Origin: Acidobacteriota bacterium
GTDB lineage: Bacteria; Acidobacteriota; Blastocatellia; Pyrinomonadales; Pyrinomonadaceae
Assembly (NCBI GenBank): GCA_029777145.1
Contig: JAKOSS010000131.1
Location: forward strand, 1 to 10,885
Reading direction: 5' to 3'
Length of the DNA stretch: 10,885 nucleotides
This document shows, piece by piece, positions 1 to 6,430 of this stretch; position 1 is the stretch's first letter, and each line of letters begins with the position of its first letter. Position numbers and translations under genes: made by a program. The notes below the pieces were generated by a model. It searched no databases. It had not been told where the DNA came from and worked only from the letters and a program-made list of their open reading frames with translations.

Positions 1-1
1 A

Positions 2-316
2 ACAGTCGTGATCGCGCCGCCGCAGGGAGACATGGCCGAATATCTGCGATCGCTCGAACGCATGCGCGACCTTCCGGGCCTGCGGTTTCTCGCCGGATCG
101 CACGGTGCGGCGGTCTTCAACGCCCGCGACAAGATCCAGGAATATATCGATCACAGGCTCGAACGCGAACGGCAGGTAATCGAACAGCTTTCGCTTGGAA
201 ACGACTCGCCGGAGACGATCGCCGCCGAGATCTATCGCGGACTCGACCCGCGTCTGGTCCCGCTCGCCGAGGCGACGGTCGCGGCGCACCTCGAAAAGAT
301 CCGCGCAGATTCGTGA
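2..316 (+). CDS. MBL-fold metallo-hydrolase, LACTB2-like, C-terminal part (5' end outside window)
   Basis: Only about the last 104 residues are present; the frame is open to the left edge, so the start lies upstream. The visible part matches the end of LACTB2-type metallo-beta-lactamase-fold proteins. It has a strand leading to PPQGDM, a YLRSLERM helix, the SHG motif (the late metal-site region that usually reads GHG) and a conserved DHRLERE helix. A small winged-helix tail follows (SPETIAAEIY through AAHLEKIRAD). Members of this family are cytosolic zinc hydrolases; some act as RNases and others are thioesterase-like, so the substrate cannot be set from this fragment. The SHG in place of GHG is a mild variation. 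The zinc-binding HxHxDH motif would lie outside the window. The gene converges on the methyltransferase gene that ends at 481. Family assignment is fairly sure; function is open. Confidence 0.75.
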   Translation, partial: TVVIAPPQGDMAEYLRSLERMRDLPGLRFLAGSHGAAVFNARDKIQEYIDHRLERERQVIEQLSLGNDSPETIAAEIYRGLDPRLVPLAEATVAAHLEKIRADS

Positions 317-480
317 CCAAAATTCAAAGCTCAAGGTTCAAGATTGCTCGAGATGATGATCGTAGTTGGGTACGTCCTTTGCGATCTCCGCGAACTTTGC
401 GTGAGACCTTCTTCACAAAAACTTCAGAAAATCCTAAAGAAGAATCCGGACAGATCTCTTTTTCTGATTCCCGTTCGCCG
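317..480. other. Convergent intergenic gap with short repeats
   Basis: This 164-bp gap lies between two converging genes. It starts with a 7-bp-period repeat (322-342) and contains a second repeated-looking stretch with TTTGCG at 378-383 and 396-401. A 6-bp inverted pair, TTCGCC (474-479) and GGCGAA (493-498), straddles the stop codon of the minus-strand gene with a 13-base loop, but no T-tract follows it. I see no gene and no convincing terminator. Confidence 0.5.
322..342. repeat. Short heptamer repeat, three units
   Basis: Three consecutive 7-base units, ATTCAAA, GCTCAAG and GTTCAAG, share the pattern NNTCAAR. They begin six bases after the stop codon of the MBL-fold gene. The 7-bp period matches that of the array at 3042-3076, although the unit sequence differs. 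A dispersed non-coding repeat is plausible, but three units could also arise by chance. Confidence 0.4.
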
Positions 481-1182
481 CTAATCAGGATTGGCGAAAA
501 GAACCAGCCGGAACGGCGCCGAACGGATAACTTTGAACTCACCCAATCCGGCGCGTGACGCTAATTCGGCAAGTTCGTGCGGTTTGAATCCGCGAAGGAT
601 CGAAAGCGAGCCGTCTTCGCGCACGAGACGGCTGATCCTGAACGCCGCGCAAAAAGCCTTGTACGCGACGAGCGCCATCGGGTGCCGGTGGAGATCGATG
701 AGATAGACGCCGCGCCGGGCGACGCGCGACATCTCGATCAGCACCTCGACGATGTGATCGTCCGTCAAATGATGCGCAAACAGCGAACTGACGACATAGT
801 CGAACGAGCGATCGGCGAACGGCAACTCCATAGCGTCCGCCTGAACCACGCGAATCTCGGGAAAATCCGCTGATTCGTCGGCGATCAAACGCGCCGAACG
901 CGCGTTCAGTTCGAGTCCGCAAAGATCCGCCGAGCGATCGCCGCGGCGCGCCCAACGGGCGATGGCTCTCAGCAATTGACCCGATCCCGCGCCGACGTCG
1001 AGCACGCTGAACGCACTCAGATCAAGCTTTCCGACCTCTCGCAAAAGCGTTCGGTGCAGCGCACGGTTGTCCCCGGCGAACCTGTTGACGAGCTGAATCT
1101 CGGCGAGAAAACGATCGTATTCTTCCGGCGTATAGTCACCGGTGTCGATGCGTTCGAGTTTTTGACTGCGCGTGTTGAACAT
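481..1182 (-). CDS. Class I SAM-dependent methyltransferase
   Basis: A 233-aa protein with a Rossmann-fold methyltransferase core. Residues 60-68 (VLDVGAGSG) form motif I, which binds S-adenosylmethionine. The GLELN strand (89-93) carries the acidic residue expected to contact the ribose, and QADAMELPF (114-122) is the next SAM-pocket segment. SSLFAHHL (132-139) fits motif IV. This is the UbiE/Methyltransf_11 type, which usually methylates small molecules. From memory, close relatives in acidobacteria sit beside type III polyketide synthase and FAD-oxidoreductase genes; neither is visible here. The start is set at the ATG at 1182, because the TTG just before it (1185) adds only one residue and relatives begin with MF.TRS. 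No Shine-Dalgarno sequence is visible. The gene diverges from the radical SAM gene at 1261. The substrate is unknown. Confidence 0.85.
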   Translation of the reverse strand: MFNTRSQKLERIDTGDYTPEEYDRFLAEIQLVNRFAGDNRALHRTLLREVGKLDLSAFSVLDVGAGSGQLLRAIARWARRGDRSADLCGLELNARSARLIADESADFPEIRVVQADAMELPFADRSFDYVVSSLFAHHLTDDHIVEVLIEMSRVARRGVYLIDLHRHPMALVAYKAFCAAFRISRLVREDGSLSILRGFKPHELAELASRAGLGEFKVIRSAPFRLVLFANPD

Positions 1183-1192
1183 CAAAGTGAAG

Positions 1193-1198
1193 ATTCTA
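1193..1198 (-). promoter_or_regulatory. Candidate extended -10 box for the methyltransferase gene
   Basis: On the minus strand the sequence reads TGC-TAGAAT, an extended -10 pattern (TGN followed by TAGAAT, five of six matches to consensus). No good -35 is visible. Transcription would start near 1186, giving a leader of only about four bases before the ATG at 1182 and fitting the absence of a ribosome binding site. The call is based on pattern only. Confidence 0.35.
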
Positions 1199-1234
1199 GC
1201 ACTCCTGAAATGGTGGACTTAATATCCGGTGTTC

Positions 1235-1240
1235 TATAAA
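1235..1240 (+). promoter_or_regulatory. Candidate -10 box for the radical SAM gene
   Basis: TATAAA, five of six matches to TATAAT, lies 20 bases upstream of the ATG at 1261. A weak -35-like TGGACT lies at 1214-1219 with a short 15-base spacer. The predicted leader is about 14 bases with no Shine-Dalgarno sequence. This is a weak call in an A/T-rich gap between divergent genes. Confidence 0.3.
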
Positions 1241-1260
1241 ATCGAACGCAATTTCGACCA

Positions 1261-3018
1261 ATGTCTGTAAAACGGAAATTCACGCTTGTTCTCATAAAAC
1301 CGTCGCATTATGACGACAACGGTTACGTCATCCAGTGGTTCCGTTCCGCGATTCCGGCGAACTCGCTGGCGTGTCTCTACGGACTTGCGTTGGAATGCCG
1401 CGAACAGAAGATCTTCGGCGACGACGTCGAGTTTGAAATACTAGCGTTCGACGAAACGAACACGCACATCGATCCAAAGCGGATCGCGAAGATGATCGAG
1501 AGTTCGGACGACGGAATGGTGATGCTCGTCGGCGTGCAGTCGAACCAGTTTCCGCGCGCGCTCGACATCGCCCGGCCGCTCCGCGAACGCGGGATCAAAA
1601 CGGCGATCGGAGGATTTCATGCGTCGGGAACGATGGCGATGCTTCCGGTCCGCGAAGCGCGCGTCCAGGAAGCGATCGACCTCGGCGTGACGATCTTCGC
1701 GGGCGAGGCCGAAGGACGCCTCGGACAGGTTCTGAAAGACGCGTTCAACGACGAACTTCCGGAGATCTACAACTTCATGGATGATCTCCCGAACATCGAA
1801 TCGGTCGCAACGCCGCTGCTTCCCGCTGAGCGCGTGCATCTGACGGCCGGCGCGACGACCAGTTTCGACGCCGGTCGCGGTTGTCCGTTCACCTGCTCGT
1901 TCTGCACGATCATCAATGTCCAAGGCCGCAAATCGCGCCGGCGCTCGCCCGAAGACATCGAACGGATCGTCCGCGCGAACGTCGGGCAAGGACTTCACTC
2001 GTTTTTTATCACCGACGACAATTTCGCGCGTAACAAGGATTGGGAATCGATCCTCGACCGGCTGATCCAATTGCGCGAAGGCGATAAACTCAACATCAGT
2101 TTTATCATTCAGGTCGATACGCTCTGCCACAAACTCCCGAACTTCATCGAGAAGTGCAAACGCGCCGGCGTGAAGCGCGTCTTCATCGGGCTCGAAAACA
2201 TCAATCCCGATTCGTTGATGTCGGCGAGCAAGAGGCAAAACAAGATCACCGATTACCGGGCGATGCTGCTCGCCTGGAAAAAGGTCGGGATCGTCACATA
2301 TTGCGGTTACATCCTCGGATTTCCGGACGATACGCGCGAAACGGTGGTGCGCGACATTGAGATCATTAAAAAGGAACTGCCGGTCGATCTCCTTGAGTTT
2401 TTCTATCTGACGCCGCTTCCCGGATCGGCCGATCACAAACGTCTATTCGAATCGGGCATCGCGATGGACGACGATCTCAACAAGTATGATCTGAATCACG
2501 CGGTTACGGGACACCCGAAAATGTCGAAGGCCGAGTGGGAAGAGACTTACCGGACGGCCTGGAAGAGTTATTACACGGACGATCACGTCGAGACGATCCT
2601 GCGCCGCGCGATTGCAACCGGCACGAGCCCGGGCAAGACGATGTTCTTCATCACGTGGTTCACGGGCTGCATCGATATCGAGGGAATTCATCCGCTCGAA
2701 GGCGGATTCTTGCGGCGCAAACACAGGAAGACGCGGCGTTCGGGATTGCCGCTCGAGAATCCGCTGATCTTCTATCCGAAGACTATCTTTGAGACGCTCG
2801 CAAAACAGGTCCGCTGGATCGCGCTTTATTCGAGGCTGCGTCTGATCTATCGCAAGGTGCGGAAGGATCCGACCCGATTCGAGTATCACGACACGGCTCT
2901 CGATCCGGTCACCGGGAACGAGACCGAAACGCTCGAGATGTTTCAAACCGCGGCCGCGTCGAAGTTCGTCGAGAAGATCCATCGCATCGAAAAGATCCGT
3001 GGTAAAGAGGCGGCGTGA
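1261..3018 (+). CDS. Radical SAM protein with B12-binding-like N-terminal domain
   Basis: A 585-aa protein. The N-terminal part (about 1-170) has the Rossmann-like layout of a cobalamin-binding domain, including the GVQSNQFPRALDIARPLRE helix region and IGGFHASG (about 117-124). The DxHxxG cobalamin ligand motif is absent, so any B12 would bind without that histidine. The radical SAM core follows, with Cys208, Cys212 and Cys215 in a CX3CX2C motif (GCPFTCSFC) that would hold a [4Fe-4S] cluster for cleaving S-adenosylmethionine. YCGYILGFPDDT lies later in the barrel. The C-terminal region (about 450-585) has HPLEGGFLRRKHR, GLPLENPLIFYPK and a basic, helical tail, which I recall as typical of one uncharacterised B12-type radical SAM group. 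It diverges from the methyltransferase gene and converges on the ketosynthase gene. Enzyme class is sure; the reaction is unknown. Confidence 0.88.
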   Translation: MSVKRKFTLVLIKPSHYDDNGYVIQWFRSAIPANSLACLYGLALECREQKIFGDDVEFEILAFDETNTHIDPKRIAKMIESSDDGMVMLVGVQSNQFPRALDIARPLRERGIKTAIGGFHASGTMAMLPVREARVQEAIDLGVTIFAGEAEGRLGQVLKDAFNDELPEIYNFMDDLPNIESVATPLLPAERVHLTAGATTSFDAGRGCPFTCSFCTIINVQGRKSRRRSPEDIERIVRANVGQGLHSFFITDDNFARNKDWESILDRLIQLREGDKLNISFIIQVDTLCHKLPNFIEKCKRAGVKRVFIGLENINPDSLMSASKRQNKITDYRAMLLAWKKVGIVTYCGYILGFPDDTRETVVRDIEIIKKELPVDLLEFFYLTPLPGSADHKRLFESGIAMDDDLNKYDLNHAVTGHPKMSKAEWEETYRTAWKSYYTDDHVETILRRAIATGTSPGKTMFFITWFTGCIDIEGIHPLEGGFLRRKHRKTRRSGLPLENPLIFYPKTIFETLAKQVRWIALYSRLRLIYRKVRKDPTRFEYHDTALDPVTGNETETLEMFQTAAASKFVEKIHRIEKIRGKEAA

Positions 3019-3035
3019 AATTCGCCCGAGATCAT

Positions 3036-3056
3036 CTGTTAGCTGATGGCTAACAG
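3036..3056. other. Perfect hairpin between convergent genes
   Basis: CTGTTAGC (3036-3043) and GCTAACAG (3049-3056) form a perfect 8-bp stem with a 5-base loop. It lies 18 bp after the radical SAM stop and 54 bp beyond the ketosynthase stop, so it could end transcription from both sides. No T-tract follows on either strand, so intrinsic termination is doubtful. The stem is built from the 7-bp repeat array and may simply be a by-product of it. Confidence 0.4.
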
Positions 3057-3076
3057 CTAACAGCTATTGGCTAATT
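3042..3076. repeat. Heptamer tandem repeat array, five GCTNNNN units
   Basis: Five consecutive 7-base units all begin with GCT: GCTGATG, GCTAACA, GCTAACA, GCTATTG and GCTAATT. The second and third are identical. A preceding TCTGTTA (3035-3041) keeps the period. The array fills the middle of the 91-bp gap between two converging genes. Its architecture recalls the heptanucleotide repeats known from cyanobacteria, but I know of no named family with this unit. Confidence 0.6.
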
Positions 3077-3109
3077 CAGACGGAATCGACCTCAACCAAC
3101 GAAGAGAAA

Positions 3110-4378
3110 TCACGCAGTTCGCGACAAAACGAGCGCCGAGTTCTTCGACCCGAAGCCGATACAGTTGCAGAGAGCAGTCCGTATCTCAGCTTTTCGGGCT
3201 CTGTTCGGCGTGTAATCGAGATCGCATGCCGGGTCGGGTTCGTCAAGATTGATCGTCGGCGCGACAATTCCATCATTCAGCGCCAGGAGTGCCGCGCCAA
3301 TGCCGGCCGCGCCCGAAGCCCCCTGCGGATGGCCGATCTGCGATTTCGTCGCGCTCGTTTTCAGTCGGTAAGCATGATCCCCGAACGCATTCTTGATCGC
3401 CTGCGTTTCGATCCGGTCGTTGAGCTGCGTCGACGTCCCGTGAAGATTGACGTAGTCGATCTCCTCCGCAGCGACGCCGGCATCCGCGAGCGCAATCGTC
3501 ATCGCCCGGGCAGGTTCGACGCCGTTCTCCTCGAGCCGGACGCGGTGATACGCGTCGCACGTCGAACCGTATCCGAGAACTTCGGCGTAGATGCGCGCGC
3601 CACGGGCGACGGCCCTTTCATATTCCTCAAGGACGAAGATCCACGAGCCCTCGCCGAGCACAATTCCCGAACGGTTCGTGTCAAACGGACGCGAAGCCCG
3701 CTCGGGTTCGTCGTTCCATGCCTTTGTGAGCACGGTCATGACGTTGAATCCTTCGAGGATTCCGCGGGCGAGCGGTGCGTCGACGCCGCCCGTGAACATC
3801 AAGTCAGCCTTTCCGAGTGCGATGTTCTGCGCGGCATAGGCGAACGCGTCGGTCGACGACGTGCAGCCCGTCGAGACGATGTGCGATGGTCCGTGAAGTC
3901 CGAAAACCATTGAAAGCTCGGACGAAAGCCCGCCGTGTGTTGAACTTGGGATCGTGTAAACGCTTGCGCTTGAGGCGTTTCCGGTGAGCCAGTAAACGTA
4001 CTGTTGTTCGGTAAAGGCGAGTCCACCACCACCCGTTCCAAGGACGACGCCGAATCGCCGGCGAACTTCGAGATCGAGTTCCGCAGGGTCGATCCCGGCA
4101 TCGGCGACCGCTTCGCGGGCGGCCGCGAGTGCGAGCGGCACGCATCGCGAGACGTTTCTTCGGTCCTTTGGATTGAGCTCCGCGCGCCAGTCGAAATCGG
4201 TGATCTCGGCCGCGATCTGAACCGCCGAATCGGAAACGTCGAATCCTTCGATCCGCTTGACGCCGCTCTTTCCCGACTCGAGTCCCGCCCAAAATGCTTC
4301 CCGTCCGATCCCGATCGGCGACACGCACCCGAATCCGGTGATCACCACCCGACGTAAGGTTAACAACTCGTTGTACAT
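3110..4378 (-). CDS. Beta-ketoacyl-[acyl-carrier-protein] synthase, FabF-like
   Basis: A thiolase-fold condensing enzyme of 422 aa from the ATG at 4378; two in-frame TTG codons just upstream (4384, 4381) would add two residues. It joins malonyl-ACP to an acyl chain. Counting from the ATG, the active-site Cys172 lies in STGCTSS, His313 in NLHGTST, and Lys345 and His350 in TKSQIGH, so the Cys-His-His-Lys set is complete. ITGFGCVSPIG at the N-terminus and GFGSKNSALV at the C-terminus are family hallmarks, and the length is normal for FabF. Residues around the pocket (GGGGLAFTEQQYVYW) differ from housekeeping FabF, and no acp, fabG or fabD gene is adjacent. A specialised lipid or polyketide role is therefore likelier than core fatty acid synthesis. 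No Shine-Dalgarno sequence is visible. Confidence 0.88.
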   Translation of the reverse strand: MYNELLTLRRVVITGFGCVSPIGIGREAFWAGLESGKSGVKRIEGFDVSDSAVQIAAEITDFDWRAELNPKDRRNVSRCVPLALAAAREAVADAGIDPAELDLEVRRRFGVVLGTGGGGLAFTEQQYVYWLTGNASSASVYTIPSSTHGGLSSELSMVFGLHGPSHIVSTGCTSSTDAFAYAAQNIALGKADLMFTGGVDAPLARGILEGFNVMTVLTKAWNDEPERASRPFDTNRSGIVLGEGSWIFVLEEYERAVARGARIYAEVLGYGSTCDAYHRVRLEENGVEPARAMTIALADAGVAAEEIDYVNLHGTSTQLNDRIETQAIKNAFGDHAYRLKTSATKSQIGHPQGASGAAGIGAALLALNDGIVAPTINLDEPDPACDLDYTPNRARKAEIRTALCNCIGFGSKNSALVLSRTA

Positions 4379-4392
4379 CAACAACCGAGAAT

Positions 4393-4421
4393 ACCATACA
4401 GAACGTAGGTCCTTCAGTCAG
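4393..4421 (-). promoter_or_regulatory. Candidate promoter for the ketosynthase gene
   Basis: On the minus strand CTGACT (4421-4416) and TATGGT (4398-4393), each four of six matches to consensus, are separated by 17 bases. Transcription would start near 4386, only about eight bases before the ATG. The -35 overlaps the inverted repeat at 4419-4431, so if the neighbouring module was inserted there it may have supplied part of this promoter. The call is weak. Confidence 0.3.
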
Positions 4422-4431
4422 ATGCGACAAT
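4419..4431 (+). repeat. Left inverted repeat of the tcmP module
   Basis: CAGATGCGACAAT. Its reverse complement, ATTGTCGCATCTG, matches ATTGTCGCAACTG at 6431-6443 with one mismatch; the inner nine bases (TGCGACAAT) match perfectly. It lies between the ketosynthase start and the tcmP promoter. Confidence 0.5.
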
Positions 4432-4453
4432 GCACGGATGAAACATAAATTCG

Positions 4454-4483
4454 TTGACAGGACATCGATATTACGCTTATGAT
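4454..4483 (+). promoter_or_regulatory. Strong sigma-70-type promoter of the tcmP operon
   Basis: A perfect TTGACA (4454-4459) is followed after 18 bases by TATGAT (4478-4483), five of six matches to TATAAT. Predicted transcription start is near 4490, giving a leader of about 48 bases before the TTG start at 4538. It is clearly the best housekeeping-type promoter in the window, and far closer to consensus than those of the flanking genes. Confidence 0.65.
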
Positions 4484-4524
4484 TGGGGTGATTCTCAACG
4501 AGGCATCTCTTGCAAGCTGCACCT

Positions 4525-4530
4525 AGGAGG
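4525..4530 (+). promoter_or_regulatory. Ribosome binding site of tcmP (decides the TTG start)
   Basis: AGGAGG, a full match to the Shine-Dalgarno consensus, ends seven bases before the TTG at 4538-4540. It fixes translation there and rules out the more upstream in-frame TTG at 4454, which is itself the promoter -35 box. Confidence 0.75.
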
Positions 4531-4537
4531 GGGGTAT

Positions 4538-5683
4538 TTGAAAAAGAAATTGGACGCTCGGAAGAACTTGCTTCCGCACTCACAAGCCAAAGTCGAATTT
4601 TATAAAAAGTATCTCGAACGATATCTGCGTATCCTATGTCAGGCGCGGCATATTGACGTTGTGAATATATTCGACATCTTCTGTGGTCCCGGGATTTATG
4701 AGAATGAGATGTTTGGGAGTTCACTGATTGCCTATAATGCAATCAAAGCGCTACGTTCTGAAATGCCCAGCACAACATCCATTACTCTGACCCTCAATGA
4801 CATTGAGCCGTCTAACATTTCCAGAGCGAAAGAATACATATCAAAGGACAATGCGGATTACTGTCACGTGGAATACTGTTCTGAACTTGCCGATGAGCTG
4901 CTAATCGAGATCGGAAAGATGGCAGAGAATCAGGATTCGAGAACACGGAATCTGGTTTTTATCGATCCCTACGGTTACAAAGACATTGATCGTTTTGGGC
5001 TCCGGTCTCTACTTAGGAAAAACAAAACGGAAATCATTTTGTTTCTTCCGATTTCGCACATGCAGCGCTTCACTACCGTTGCAATGGAACGCGACGAACC
5101 AGCGTACAGGCCACTTCGTCGTTTCGTGGAAGACTTTTTTGCCGACGATCACCCGATCCGTGCAGCTTCAATTAGCGCTCGTGATTACATTTCGTACGTG
5201 AACGAAGCACTCCGATTTGGCAGATTTTTCAGTACCTCATATTTCATTGAACGAGATCGAAGCAACATTTACTGTTTGTTCTTTATCAGTCCGCACATTC
5301 GTGGTTTCGAGAAGATATTGGAAGTAAAATGGGAACTCGACGGAGATTCTGGGCGTGGTTTCGAACTGCCTTCTGCCGAACCGTTGCTTCTCGGGTTTGA
5401 GTCGCAGGAACGTGAACTTCAGGCTAATGCGAATTACTCTCGTCTGGAACGATTACTTACGTCTTTTTTAAGTCAAACGCGGACAAACGAGGAGGTCTAT
5501 CGATTTGTGCTTGAGAACGAGTTTTTGCCGAAACATGCTAATTCGGTATTTCGATCTTGGCAACGAGATCAATCCGGTTTATCCGTTGCCGAAATTGATG
5601 GAAAGCCTGCGAGAACGGGTACGTTTCTCATAGAGTACAAACCACAACGGATACTCTTGTTTACATATAATCCTTTGGCATGA
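4538..5683 (+). CDS. tcmP: Three-Cys-motif partner protein TcmP
   Basis: A 381-aa protein from the TTG at 4538, chosen for its consensus ribosome binding site and because relatives begin with a similar basic helix (SQAKVEFYKKYLERYL, about 15-30). NIFDIFCGPGIYEN (about 43-56) is the family's signature. It resembles motif I of Rossmann-fold methyltransferases. TLNDIEP (85-91) fits the acidic end of the second strand, and FIDPYG (141-146) sits where DNA and RNA methyltransferases carry motif IV. The C-terminus (about 300-347, RLERLLTSFL through LPKHANSVFRSW) looks like a small winged helix. TcmP proteins are named for sitting next to Gp37/Gp68 three-Cys-motif proteins, exactly as here (ATGA overlap with the next gene). 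Their biochemical role is not established to my knowledge; a nucleic-acid modifying or defence role is an inference. GC is lower than in flanking genes. Confidence 0.85.
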   Translation: MKKKLDARKNLLPHSQAKVEFYKKYLERYLRILCQARHIDVVNIFDIFCGPGIYENEMFGSSLIAYNAIKALRSEMPSTTSITLTLNDIEPSNISRAKEYISKDNADYCHVEYCSELADELLIEIGKMAENQDSRTRNLVFIDPYGYKDIDRFGLRSLLRKNKTEIILFLPISHMQRFTTVAMERDEPAYRPLRRFVEDFFADDHPIRAASISARDYISYVNEALRFGRFFSTSYFIERDRSNIYCLFFISPHIRGFEKILEVKWELDGDSGRGFELPSAEPLLLGFESQERELQANANYSRLERLLTSFLSQTRTNEEVYRFVLENEFLPKHANSVFRSWQRDQSGLSVAEIDGKPARTGTFLIEYKPQRILLFTYNPLA

Positions 5684-6405
5684 GCATTTCAAAAATCGAA
5701 TGGACTGAATCAACGTGGAATCCGTCGATAGGTTGCGACAAGATCTCGGCCGGTTGCCGGAATTGTTATGCCGAAGTGATGGCGAAGCGTTTGCAGGCAA
5801 TGGGGGCGAGATCTTATGAAGACGGCTTTGCTTTTAAGGCGTTGCCTGAAAGGATTAATTCACCCCGAGCTATCAAGCGGCCGACGAAGTTCTTTGTAAA
5901 TTCGATGAGCGACCTCTTTCATGAGGAGATGGATTTCGGGTTTCTCGATAAGGTGTTCAGCACCATCGAGGAGACTCCACAGCACACATATCAAATTTTG
6001 ACGAAACGCGAGAAGGTTCTTGGTTCCTACTTCGAGTCGAGGCGAGTTCCGCCAAACGTTTGGCTTGGCGTGACAGTCGAAAACAGGGCCAAAAAGAACA
6101 GAATCGACGTTCTGCGAACTATTGATGCGCCGATCAGATTTCTCTCGTTGGAACCACTCCTCCAAGATCTGAAAGATTTGGACCTGGACGGTATTCACTG
6201 GGTTATCGTTGGCGGCGAAAGCGGACATCGCGCGCGGCCGATGGAGCCTAGTTGGGCCGCTTCCATCCAGCAACAGTGCAAGGAGCAAAACGTCGCGTTC
6301 TTTTTCAAACAGTGGGGAGCGTGGGGTGCTGACGGGGTTCGCCGGAACAAAAAGGCAAACGGTCGATTGCTGATGGGAAAAGAGTGGAACGAATGTCCTG
6401 CGTGA
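5680..6405 (+). CDS. Gp37/Gp68 (DUF5131) family three-Cys-motif protein
   Basis: A 241-aa protein, near the usual length of the family. It begins KIEWTESTWNPSIGC, and three cysteines (Cys19, Cys26, Cys29) form a CX6CX2C cluster typical of this phage-associated family. The cluster could bind iron-sulphur or another metal in a radical-SAM-like way, though it differs from the standard CX3CX2C spacing. Further family blocks are FFVNSMSDLFHEEM (about 71-84), QILTKREKVL, NVWLGVTVEN (about 125-134), IRFLSLEPLL, HWVIVGGESGHRARPM and FFFKQWG near the C-terminus. All expected blocks are present, so it looks intact. Its ATG overlaps the tcmP stop by four bases, implying translational coupling and a joint function. 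The reaction is unknown; the family occurs in phages and mobile islands. Confidence 0.85.
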   Translation: MSISKIEWTESTWNPSIGCDKISAGCRNCYAEVMAKRLQAMGARSYEDGFAFKALPERINSPRAIKRPTKFFVNSMSDLFHEEMDFGFLDKVFSTIEETPQHTYQILTKREKVLGSYFESRRVPPNVWLGVTVENRAKKNRIDVLRTIDAPIRFLSLEPLLQDLKDLDLDGIHWVIVGGESGHRARPMEPSWAASIQQQCKEQNVAFFFKQWGAWGADGVRRNKKANGRLLMGKEWNECPA

Positions 6406-6430
6406 TTAGGATCCTTCCCAACTTCGTAAG

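Noticed and set aside
474..498. TTCGCC/GGCGAA inverted pair at the methyltransferase stop as a terminator
   Set aside because: The 6-bp stem has a 13-base loop and no T-tract; a pair this short is expected by chance.
1441..2436. A 331-codon open frame on the minus strand inside the radical SAM gene
   Set aside because: It is antisense to a clear enzyme with intact motifs. Its product is rich in Arg/Asp and has no recognisable domain, as expected from the GC-rich codon pattern of the real gene.
3036..3056. Hairpin as a certain bidirectional terminator
   Set aside because: The stem is perfect but no T-tract follows on either strand, and it arises from the repeat array; it is kept only as a structure.
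3804..4742. A 312-codon minus-strand frame crossing the ketosynthase start and the tcmP promoter
   Set aside because: It overlaps the ketosynthase gene in another frame on the same strand and runs antisense into tcmP; the product is arginine-rich with no family resemblance.
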